5,318 nucleotides of DNA, taken from Actinomycetota bacterium. Its GTDB lineage: Bacteria > Actinomycetota > Actinomycetes > S36-B12. The stretch is from NCBI GenBank assembly GCA_009726075.1, contig WLND01000151.1:1-5318 (forward strand), written 5' to 3'. The number at the start of each line of letters is the position of its first letter. Position 1 is the stretch's first letter. The translations under genes and the position numbers were made by a program. Below the pieces are notes generated by a model. The model was given only the letters and a program-made list of their open reading frames with translations, was not told the DNA's origin and did no database searches. Positions 1 to 4,749 of the stretch are shown here, in pieces.

Positions 1-14
1 AATGATCGACTGTC

Positions 15-293
15 ATGCTCGGCTTGCTGCTGCTCGGCGTTTCCGTGAGCGTCACCGGATGCGGGACTTCCGATTCCGGCGTCTCGAACACCGACGGGGC
101 GACGCAGGACGACTTCGAGATTAATCCAGACCCCGCGAAGCCCGATGTGGTCGACCCGGTGGCGCCTGAACCCGGTGCCACCGATCTCATAGGGGCAGCA
201 GTGGCACCCGGAACCGCCGATGTTTCAAAGTTGGCGGGCACTCATGCGCGAGGGGGAACCACCAGCACGGTACGGCTTGCTGTATGGGATTGA
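15..293 (+). CDS. short putative lipoprotein, possibly a gene remnant
   Basis: The frame encodes 92 residues. Residues 4-13 are a hydrophobic run (LLLLGVSVSV) followed by a lipobox-like VTGC with the candidate lipidated cysteine at residue 16. After it comes a Gly/Ser/Asp-rich, then Pro/Asp-rich acidic segment, typical of the flexible linker of actinobacterial lipoproteins. Lipoproteins of this type are exported and tethered to the outer face of the membrane; no enzymatic domain follows, so no function can be given. The ATG at 15 is the only start possible in this frame, because a TGA lies in frame at 3-5. Two things are odd: there is no Arg or Lys before the hydrophobic core, and no Shine-Dalgarno sequence is visible in the 14 bases available. 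The protein also ends abruptly, without a folded domain. It may be a short true lipoprotein or the remnant of a longer one. It converges on the lipoprotein gene at 425-1078. Confidence 0.45.
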   Translation: MLGLLLLGVSVSVTGCGTSDSGVSNTDGATQDDFEINPDPAKPDVVDPVAPEPGATDLIGAAVAPGTADVSKLAGTHARGGTTSTVRLAVWD

Positions 294-335
294 GGTCTAG
301 TGCTCCCTGTGGCCTCACACACTGCTGGCTCGCTG

Positions 336-354
336 GCTTGGGCAACGCCCGAGC
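336..354 (+). terminator. hairpin downstream of the 15-293 gene, possible terminator
   Basis: GCTTGGGC (336-343) and GCCCGAGC (347-354) form an 8-bp stem with a 3-base loop when read as plus-strand RNA. One pair is a G-U wobble, which would become a C-A mismatch in minus-strand RNA, so the hairpin favours the plus transcript. It begins 42 bases after the stop at 293. A second weaker stem follows at once (GCGGC/GTCGC around 353-365). There is no U-run, which is common for actinobacterial terminators. The role is inferred from structure and position. Confidence 0.35.
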
Positions 355-408
355 GGCAAAGTCGCCGAAAGGCATGAGGTGACAAAGAGGCGAACTTCTC
401 AGGAAGTC

Positions 409-426
409 GATCCGTTCACACGGATC
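409..426 (-). terminator. hairpin overlapping the stop of the 425-1078 lipoprotein gene
   Basis: GATCCGT and ACGGATC form a perfect 7-bp stem. In the minus-strand RNA the loop is GTGA, a GNRA-type tetraloop, which is unusually stable. The stem includes two bases of the TGA stop of the lipoprotein gene. A small second hairpin (CTTC/GAAG) lies just beyond it at 395-406. No U-run follows. The position at the end of the minus-strand gene suggests termination or 3'-end protection; this is an inference. Confidence 0.35.
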
Positions 427-1078
427 ATTGGGCGACGACATTCACGGTATAGGTGCCGCCAAGAGTGCCGGTCGAATCCTGAATCTGGAACACCGTCGTA
501 CCAACTCCACCGGAGTAGTAGAAGGCCTCTTGGTTGTTGTGCGCAGGTATCTTCATGGAGGTCATCGGGTTGGCCATGCAGTCAGGCAAGCACGTCGTGT
601 TGGGAAGCGAACTGCCGGTCGGCGAAACGAGTGCGGTACCACCACCGCTCGCTGGGCTCACCGTGGTACTGATCCACACGAAATTCGTGCACGCACTGCC
701 CACCGGCACTTCAATGTAATACGGATAAGTCTGTGCAGAAGAGCCGTTCGGCCCGAGGGAGGGTGACGACGTCCACGCATTGTCGGCAATCGGAGTCGTG
801 CATGACTGACTCGGGGCGATCAAAGGTGGGGCCGTAACTTTCTTGCCTAGATCACCCGGTTCAGGATTGGCACCGATCTCCTGCTCTTCTGCGCCGGTCT
901 CGGGCGCCGCCGCAGCGGAGGCCGAAGACGAAGCGTCAGTAGCAGCCGACGCAGGCGCCGACGATGAGACATCGTCCTGCGCAGCGCCGGCAGATCCCGC
1001 TGTCGTGGACGAGCACCCCGCCGCCGATGCGGTGACGAGCACCAACCCGATGGTCAGCAGTTTCAGGCGTGTTCTCAT
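425..1078 (-). CDS. putative lipoprotein with Ser/Ala linker and four-cysteine domain
   Basis: This 217-residue protein has a textbook lipoprotein signal. The basic start MRTRLK is followed by the hydrophobic run LLTIGLVLVTA and the lipobox SAAGC, with the lipidated cysteine at residue 22. Residues 23-60 are low-complexity Ser/Ala/Thr, residues 60-80 are acidic and Pro/Gly-rich, and residues 81-217 look like a compact, beta-rich outer domain. That domain has cysteines at 93, 130, 163 and 167 (the last two as CLPDC), enough for two disulfides outside the membrane. The C-terminus alternates hydrophobic and Thr/Gly residues (TVFQIQ, TYTVNVV), as beta strands do. I do not recognise the family. 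The start is an ATG with a weak AGGG-containing Shine-Dalgarno about 8 bases upstream. It appears monocistronic and is read away from the large non-coding gap; no clear promoter hexamers were found. Confidence 0.8.
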   Translation of the reverse strand: MRTRLKLLTIGLVLVTASAAGCSSTTAGSAGAAQDDVSSSAPASAATDASSSASAAAAPETGAEEQEIGANPEPGDLGKKVTAPPLIAPSQSCTTPIADNAWTSSPSLGPNGSSAQTYPYYIEVPVGSACTNFVWISTTVSPASGGGTALVSPTGSSLPNTTCLPDCMANPMTSMKIPAHNNQEAFYYSGGVGTTVFQIQDSTGTLGGTYTVNVVAQ

Positions 1079-1216
1079 TGCCCAGCCCTATCTGTAACGA
1101 TGGGTGTGTGATTCACCCCGATATCTATTGGACGAACGATAACCCGAAACGGTTCCCGGAAACACGAGAGAGTTGAACCTGTTACATCTAAGCTCCGCTG
1201 CGCCTCAAGGAATTTC

Positions 1217-1247
1217 GTGAGAGGCGAGCGTCGACGAGTCGTCTCAC
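1217..1247. repeat. imperfect dyad centred on CGTCGACG
   Basis: GTGAGA (1217-1222) and TCTCAC (1242-1247) are exact inverted arms around the perfect 8-base palindrome CGTCGACG (1229-1236). The bases between are imperfectly paired and one arm is one base longer. The dyad lies about 140 bases upstream of the minus-strand lipoprotein start. It could be a protein-binding site or an RNA hairpin; nothing identifies a specific regulator. Confidence 0.35.
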
Positions 1248-1273
1248 CGAAGACTTTCAAGGAGTCGCGCTAC

Positions 1274-1301
1274 CACCTGTACCCACTTTGGGTGATCGGT
1301 G
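1274..1301. repeat. nested hairpin CACC-ACCCA/TGGGT-GGTG
   Basis: ACCCA (1281-1285) and TGGGT (1289-1293) form a perfect stem around a CTT loop. Outside an interior loop (TGT opposite GATC), CACC (1274-1277) pairs with GGTG (1298-1301). It could fold in RNA from either strand. No start codon or T-run next to it fixes its role. Confidence 0.3.
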
Positions 1302-1363
1302 AGCCTCCTCCCAAATTGACGTAGTTCACCTAGTTGCGAACCAGTTCGCCTTGTCGAGAGTGA

Positions 1364-1388
1364 ACCTTCGTGCTGGCTTCCCAGTTCG
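1364..1388 (+). repeat. partial first copy of the degenerate direct repeat
   Basis: The 12-mer ACCTTCGTGCTG at 1364-1375 recurs exactly at 2065-2076, and its last nine bases also occur at 1688-1696. The following bases (GCTTCCCAGTTCGC) match those of the 2065 copy (GCTGGCAAGTTCAC) after a 3-base insertion there. Beyond about 1388 I cannot follow the similarity, so this is at best a fragment of the unit described at 1659 and 2039. Confidence 0.3.
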
Positions 1389-1596
1389 CGTCGAGTCGAG
1401 TGGTGCACTTTCGGGACGCGAAGAACGTCGGTGATGCCATCACTGTCCGCGAGGCGTCCGAGCGCGGGCGGCGTCCGCATGCCGATTGGCCGTCGAAGCG
1501 CCTGAACGGCTTTATCAACACTTCATACTTACCCGCGAACGTCGACATAGGGTCGAGACCGCACTCGCAACTCGGGATCGGCCCTTTCCACGTTCA

Positions 1597-1636
1597 CCGG
1601 GAGGGTTTGCTGCTCTGTGAAATGCGCCCTCCCTGG
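1597..1636. repeat. inverted repeat with GGGAGGG/CCCTCCC arms
   Basis: GGGAGGG (1599-1605) and CCCTCCC (1627-1633) are perfect 7-base inverted arms. They extend by CC/GG with a single bulged T, giving nine possible pairs around a 21-base AT-richer loop. This is one of the strongest inverted repeats in the window. It sits just before the first full copy of the degenerate repeat, which begins near 1659. It could be a terminator-like stem or part of a structured RNA; no T-run follows on either side. Confidence 0.4.
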
Positions 1637-1658
1637 TGCGGGCGAAGCGCACTGACGT

Positions 1659-1881
1659 GGACGTGTGCGCTCCGTTCAGTGTCGCCATTCGTGCTGCCGA
1701 CTAGCCGCGTCATGACGAGTTGGCTTCGCTGACGCAGGGTGATTGGCGGGCGAATAGAGCCGACCAGAGCGCACTCAGTAGGCGGGCAGACGGCTGGCAA
1801 AGCGCACCTCGTCCACATGGTCGGCGAAGCGAGCGAAGCGCACACAGTCGACTCGCGCAGCGAGGGCGTGCTTCGCACGCC
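1659..1881 (+). repeat. degenerate direct repeat, copy 1 (period about 380 bp)
   Basis: Several anchors here reappear in the same order about 380 bp downstream. GCTCCGTTCAGTGTCG at 1669 matches GCTCCTTTCAGTGTTG at 2049. TTCGTGCTGC at 1688 matches 2068. GAGCGCACTCAG near 1767 matches GAGGGCACTCGG near 2146. GCACCTCGTCCACATGGTCG at 1804-1823 matches a 19-base segment at 2182-2200 with one gap and two changes. The hairpin GGCGTGC-TTC-GCACGCC at 1865-1881 matches one at 2261-2277. Between anchors the identity falls close to background. The order and near-constant offset argue for an ancient duplication, but this rests on alignment by eye. Confidence 0.4.
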
Positions 1882-2038
1882 GGCTCAGTAGACCCCCCTG
1901 AACGTGGCAAGTAGGTGGGCTGAAGGTCGACGCCTGAACGGTGGACACCCCAGGAACGTCTGCGTGGAGAGCAGTGCGCATCGTCTCCCTTGCCCGCTTC
2001 GTCACCAGTTGTAGACGAGCAGGCAGCCGGCTCCAGGC

Positions 2039-2277
2039 GACTCAGTTGGCTCCTTTCAGTGTTGACCTTCGTGCTGCTGGCTGGCAAGTTCACTGCAGAC
2101 GCTCTGGCGAACCGTGTTCGCGGAGCAGACCGAATTGCGTCGACGGAGGGCACTCGGCGTACCTGTCTGCGAGCAGGCGACGCACTCGTCCACTGGGTCG
2201 TCTCTGCGCACTCGGTGTACTCGTGGCCGAGAGCCCAGCGAACATAGTCGCCGGAGTGAAGGCGTGCTCGGCACGCT
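2039..2277 (+). repeat. degenerate direct repeat, copy 2
   Basis: This is the downstream partner of the unit at 1659-1881. The offset is 380 at the first anchors, about 378 at the 2182-2200 anchor and 396 at the hairpin, so the copies differ by small indels, with a net gain of about 19 bases between the last two anchors. The 5' part also shares an exact 12-mer with the fragment at 1364. No transposase, target-site duplication or terminal inverted repeat was seen, so there is no sign that it is an active mobile element. Confidence 0.4.
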
Positions 2278-2370
2278 GGTCGTCGCTGTCCTGCTTGCTG
2301 ACGGTCGTGGGCCAGCCGGCCATCGCACGGCAAAGCGAACCCAGGTGCGAAGTGGGGCGAGGAATAGGTA

Positions 2371-2400
2371 CAGATGCTGAACGCATCTGCGCTGGCGCCA
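2371..2400. promoter_or_regulatory. hairpin plus palindrome upstream of the small-ORF promoter region
   Basis: CAGATGC (2371-2377) and GCATCTG (2383-2389) form a perfect 7-bp stem with loop TGAAC. It is followed at once by the 8-base palindrome TGGCGCCA (2393-2400). The pair lies 74-103 bases before the GTG of the small frame and upstream of the proposed -10. This placement fits an operator, or a terminator isolating the operon from upstream transcription. Neither role is proven and there is no T-run. Confidence 0.35.
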
Positions 2401-2440
2401 CGGGCCGCAGTTCCGTACCCGCAGGTCGCTGAGGGTCTGC

Positions 2441-2446
2441 TACGGT
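2441..2446 (+). promoter_or_regulatory. possible -10 element TACGGT
   Basis: TACGGT fits the TANNNT pattern common in housekeeping promoters of high-GC actinobacteria. It lies 27 bases upstream of the GTG of the small frame, leaving room for a short leader containing the ribosome site. I see no good -35 hexamer 16-18 bases upstream, which is not unusual in this group. The assignment rests on position and one short motif. Confidence 0.3.
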
Positions 2447-2459
2447 CGCGGCAACCGAC

Positions 2460-2465
2460 GAGGAG
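2460..2465 (+). promoter_or_regulatory. Shine-Dalgarno GAGGAG that fixes the small-ORF start
   Basis: GAGGAG lies 8 bases before the GTG at 2474, a near-ideal spacing. It is 17 bases before the in-frame ATG at 2483, which is too far. It is the best ribosome site in this half of the window. The Ig-repeat gene that follows has no comparable site of its own. Confidence 0.6.
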
Positions 2466-2473
2466 ACCGCCAC

Positions 2474-2611
2474 GTGCACAGCATGAAGTTCGATCCATCC
2501 CAGGCCAAATATGACTGCGATGGCAATGCATTCTCCATCTCGAGCCTTGTCGTTGTCGAGGCTGGCCAGCTGGACGTCGCCGCAATCGCCCGCTCGCTGG
2601 GCGCGTGTTGA
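2474..2611 (+). CDS. small ORF (45 residues) coupled to the Ig-repeat protein gene
   Basis: The frame starts at GTG 2474, placed by the GAGGAG 8 bases upstream, and encodes 45 residues beginning MHSMKFDPSQAKYD and ending AIARSLGAC. About three quarters of its third positions are G or C, as expected of a real gene here. It has two cysteines (15 and 45), a short hydrophobic patch around SSLVVV (24-28) and a likely amphipathic C-terminal helix. There is no signal peptide or full membrane span. Its TGA (2609-2611) overlaps the GTG (2605-2607) of the next gene in another frame, a 7-base overlap that implies translational coupling. The downstream gene has no clear ribosome site of its own. The product may be a functional small protein or a leader peptide whose translation opens the next start. 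I do not recognise a family. Confidence 0.6.
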   Translation: MHSMKFDPSQAKYDCDGNAFSISSLVVVEAGQLDVAAIARSLGAC

Positions 2612-3972
2612 GCCCCGTGCGCCGGTGGCCCATCGCGGCTGCCGCGTGCGCCATCCTGTGTGGAGTCGCGCTTGTCTCGCCCGGCCAAGTGGCCGGTGCC
2701 CCGTTGCAGGACGGGATCATCGCCACGGGCAACGGCACCGCAGGTATCGCGCAGTCGATCGACGTACTCTCTCCCGGCCAGGCCGGGAATAGCGTCACGC
2801 TCGGCATCTCCCTCGGCCAGGCGAGTCAGACAGCAAACGTCGACCTCGATCACTTCGGGGTCGGGCGCGTGTCGTGGACTCCCTCGGCGGCTGGCACATG
2901 GTCGATTGCGTCCACCGGGTTTGCGTCCGTCACCTCGACGTCCGTGGCAATGCCAACGATCACTCAGCTGGCCATACCGACGAATCCAACTCGGTGGAGA
3001 CCACTTCCGCTCATCGCGACCATCGAGACCGGTGATCTTCGCAGCGCTCGTCCGGGGGAGCAGATCTCAGGAAAGGTGGTCTTCACTGAGGTGACCCGCG
3101 GTGTTATCGGCGAGGCGGTTGTCCGCTCGGCGCCCGGCGCAGTGGCTCGCGCGCGGATTGATTGGATGGTTCCCGGGACGGCAACCTTTGCGGTGACCGC
3201 CGCGTTCGTTCCGTCCGCCTCCCCGTCTTCAGGGGGATTCGCCTACGCGGCCTCGACGAGCGAGCTTGCCTACTTCACCGCCGGACTTGACCCGAAGCCA
3301 GTGCAACTCCTTATGCCGCAGACGATTCGCGTCGGTGTTCCCACCTTCGTCGCAGTCAACGTCGATGGCGACCGCAAGGGCTCCGTCAGCGTCACCGTCG
3401 ATGGACGAGCGATCTCGCCCGATAAACCGGTGGATGGCGGCCTGGTGGAGTTCCTTTGGACGCCGCTGAGCAAGGGCACCGCCGATGTCGAAGTGATCTT
3501 CCATGAGCCCGGTGTCGACGATGCTCGACGAAGTTCCACCTCCGACGGTGTTCGCACCGATACTCAGCGGGTTGATCTCTCACATGTCGTTGACCAGGAG
3601 ATCAATGTGCTGGCACAGCGTCGGCCCAACCCGATCTCCGTTACCCCGGTCGTCGATGGCGTTGCCGGTGCACCGTGGCAGAACCGAGGTCTCGTCAAGT
3701 ACCCCGCGGGTTCGCGGGTCAGGCTCGTGATGTCTACGGGCAGCGGTACGGCTGTCGACCTCGAGGTGCTGGGGAACTGCCTGCTCTCCGGCAACTCGTT
3801 GTTCATGCCAGTGACCGGCGGCGGGTGCGTCGTGAGGTTCAGCGCCCCTGGTGGACCCGAGAATTCGTCCAACGAGGCCGAGGTGCTCATCACCGTTCCG
3901 GTCGGCAGCGGCACTTTGGCCGATACCGAGCAGAACCTTCAAGGAGTCCTGAAGTCGGGCGGGGGTCGCTGA
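2605..3972 (+). CDS. exported protein with tandem Ig-like beta-sandwich repeats
   Basis: The 455-residue product begins with a Sec-type signal peptide: basic MLSPVRRW, hydrophobic core to about residue 25, probable cleavage after VAG (31). There is no lipobox and no later membrane span, so it should be released or held in the envelope. Three segments share one signature, a strand ending in Trp, then a turn closing in Gly-Thr, then a strand ending in Phe: WTPSAAGT at 91, WMVPGT at 187 and WTPLSKGT at 285. The period of 96-98 residues is typical of Ig-like domains. Residues about 340-432 look like a fourth beta domain with a cysteine pair (392, 408) in a G-C...GGG-C-V-V pattern, seen in some bacterial Ig-like repeats. 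GTG 2605 is chosen because it gives the full signal peptide and overlaps the upstream stop; TTG 2608 and GTG 2617 are alternatives. Such proteins are often adhesive or structural, but no function is shown here. Confidence 0.85.
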   Translation: MLSPVRRWPIAAAACAILCGVALVSPGQVAGAPLQDGIIATGNGTAGIAQSIDVLSPGQAGNSVTLGISLGQASQTANVDLDHFGVGRVSWTPSAAGTWSIASTGFASVTSTSVAMPTITQLAIPTNPTRWRPLPLIATIETGDLRSARPGEQISGKVVFTEVTRGVIGEAVVRSAPGAVARARIDWMVPGTATFAVTAAFVPSASPSSGGFAYAASTSELAYFTAGLDPKPVQLLMPQTIRVGVPTFVAVNVDGDRKGSVSVTVDGRAISPDKPVDGGLVEFLWTPLSKGTADVEVIFHEPGVDDARRSSTSDGVRTDTQRVDLSHVVDQEINVLAQRRPNPISVTPVVDGVAGAPWQNRGLVKYPAGSRVRLVMSTGSGTAVDLEVLGNCLLSGNSLFMPVTGGGCVVRFSAPGGPENSSNEAEVLITVPVGSGTLADTEQNLQGVLKSGGGR

Positions 3973-4134
3973 CCGGAGGACAGCCGCGTCGGCGGAGTTC
4001 GGCAGTCGTCTCGGTGCGGCAGTGTGGGCCGTTCTCAACATTCGTGGCCTGGACCCCGCCCCTCGGACGACGCTCCGCTCGCCTTCTCGGCGAATGCCGG
4101 TGGATCCTGCGGGCGAACCGGGGACAATGACATC
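3973..4134 (+). other. gap between the Ig-repeat gene and the DUF4126 gene
   Basis: This 162-base gap holds a strong Shine-Dalgarno-like GGAGGA at 3975-3980, directly after the stop. No ATG, GTG or TTG follows at a usable distance. A small stem GCCG/CGGC lies at 3983-3993. No clear -10/-35 pair was seen. An open frame from GTG 4015 to the TGA at 4128-4130 (38 residues, Arg- and Pro-rich) ends 4 bases before the DUF4126 start, but its composition looks out-of-frame. Confidence 0.4.
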
Positions 4135-4749
4135 GTGGAAGCGGCAATCCCTCTCGCATTCACGGCGGCCTGGGCCAGCGGGATCAACCCCTACCTGCTC
4201 GTCTTCCTCATGGGGATCCTCGGTCGTGTCGTGTCACTCGACGTCCCGGCGGCATTTGAGCGCGTCGACGTCCTCGTCGTCTTCGCAATCCTCGTTGCCG
4301 TCGACGCAGTCGCGGACAAGATCATGTGGCTGGACTCCGCCTGGGATGTCGTCAACACTGCGATACGGCCGATTGCCGGCGGCGTCGTAGCGCTGCTCAT
4401 AGCATCGCCGACCATCGAACTGCCAGGCGCCGTTATCGCGGCCGGCGGAGGGACGGTGGCGCTGATCACCCATCTCGCGAAGGCGACGACACGCCTGGCC
4501 GTGAACACTTCGCCGGAGCCGGCCAGCAACGTGGTGGTGTCTGTCGCGGAGGATACGGCGATCGTCGGCGTTGTCATCATCGCGATCATCAATCCGTGGG
4601 TCGCGGCGGCCATCGCCGCGGTGCTCTTCGTGGCGGCCGTCATCGTTGCCCTCGCGCTCGCCGGGACGGCTAGAGCAGTCATCACCGGACGGCGCAATCG
4701 CAAGCGCAGCCTCGAATCAGGGCAGTCTCCCGGGGCTGCTCAACCCTGA
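4135..4749 (+). CDS. DUF4126 family integral membrane protein
   Basis: The 204-residue product carries conserved-looking features I associate with DUF4126 proteins. There is an N-terminal hydrophobic segment with SGINPYL (15-21), KIMWLDSAWDVVNTAIRP (62-79) after the second span, THLAKATTR (112-120), and NTSPEPASN followed by AED (124-140). About six hydrophobic segments are visible: roughly 5-30, 44-60, 79-91, 97-113, 141-155 and 156-178. A basic tail (GRRNRKR, 185-191) should face the cytoplasm. The family's biochemical role is not established. The frame stays open back to a GTG at 4024, but the extra 37 residues are Ser/Pro/Gly-rich and the family homology begins at EAAIPLAF, so GTG 4135 is chosen. 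A GGGGA lies about 10 bases upstream. It may share the transcript of the Ig-repeat gene, 162 bases upstream, or have its own promoter. Confidence 0.85.
   Translation: MEAAIPLAFTAAWASGINPYLLVFLMGILGRVVSLDVPAAFERVDVLVVFAILVAVDAVADKIMWLDSAWDVVNTAIRPIAGGVVALLIASPTIELPGAVIAAGGGTVALITHLAKATTRLAVNTSPEPASNVVVSVAEDTAIVGVVIIAIINPWVAAAIAAVLFVAAVIVALALAGTARAVITGRRNRKRSLESGQSPGAAQP

Larger units (their letters stand above)
1079..2473. other. 1.4-kb gap without a convincing gene; hairpins and degenerate repeats
   Basis: This stretch separates the minus-strand lipoprotein from the plus-strand small frame and Ig-repeat gene, so promoters for both should lie at its ends. Many open frames cross it on both strands, but none combines a ribosome site, sustained third-position G/C bias and protein-like composition. 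Most are rich in Arg, Ser, Cys and Trp, as expected of out-of-frame GC-rich DNA. What it does hold is structure: inverted repeats at 1217-1247, 1274-1301, 1597-1636, 1865-1881, 2261-2277 and 2371-2389, and approximate direct repeats about 380 bp apart (see separate entries). Words related to GCGAAGCGCAC recur at 1640-1650, 1800-1843 and 2330-2340. It could be decayed genes, an old duplicated element, or a template for a structured RNA. Confidence 0.6.

Noticed and set aside
1102..1118. GGGTG/CACCC inverted repeat with an inner GTGATTCAC, resembling a CRP-type site
   Set aside because: The half-site spacing does not match TGTGA-N6-TCACA, and the arms are short. It may form a weak hairpin in the leader of the lipoprotein mRNA, but nothing supports a specific regulator.
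1370..1732. Plus-strand open frame of 120 residues with GAGAG 9 bases before GTG 1370
   Set aside because: Its first 60 codons look slightly protein-like, but third-position G/C is only moderate. The start lies inside the repeated 12-mer and the second half is Trp/Cys/Arg-rich. Not strong enough to call; a blastx hit would change this.
1941..2432. Plus-strand open frame of 163 residues in the gap
   Set aside because: Arg/Ser/Cys-rich composition, no ribosome site, and it crosses the degenerate repeat without keeping a conserved protein between the copies.
1710..2807. Long minus-strand open frame of 365 residues
   Set aside because: It runs antisense through the well-supported small frame and the start of the Ig-repeat gene. 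It is rich in Arg, Ser, Cys and Pro and has no recognisable ribosome site or domain. It is a typical stop-poor shadow in GC-rich DNA.
3580..4041. Minus-strand open frame of 153 residues across the end of the Ig-repeat gene
   Set aside because: Antisense to the Ig-repeat gene for most of its length, with no ribosome site and shadow-like Arg/Ala composition.
4024..4134. Longer DUF4126 start at GTG 4024
   Set aside because: It would add 37 Ser/Pro/Gly-rich residues before the family's usual hydrophobic start. GTG 4135 has a GGGGA upstream and matches the family's N-terminus.
4191..4703. Minus-strand open frame of 170 residues inside DUF4126
   Set aside because: It is antisense to a gene with clear family motifs, and its Ala/Thr/Ser-rich composition is what antisense of a hydrophobic membrane gene gives.
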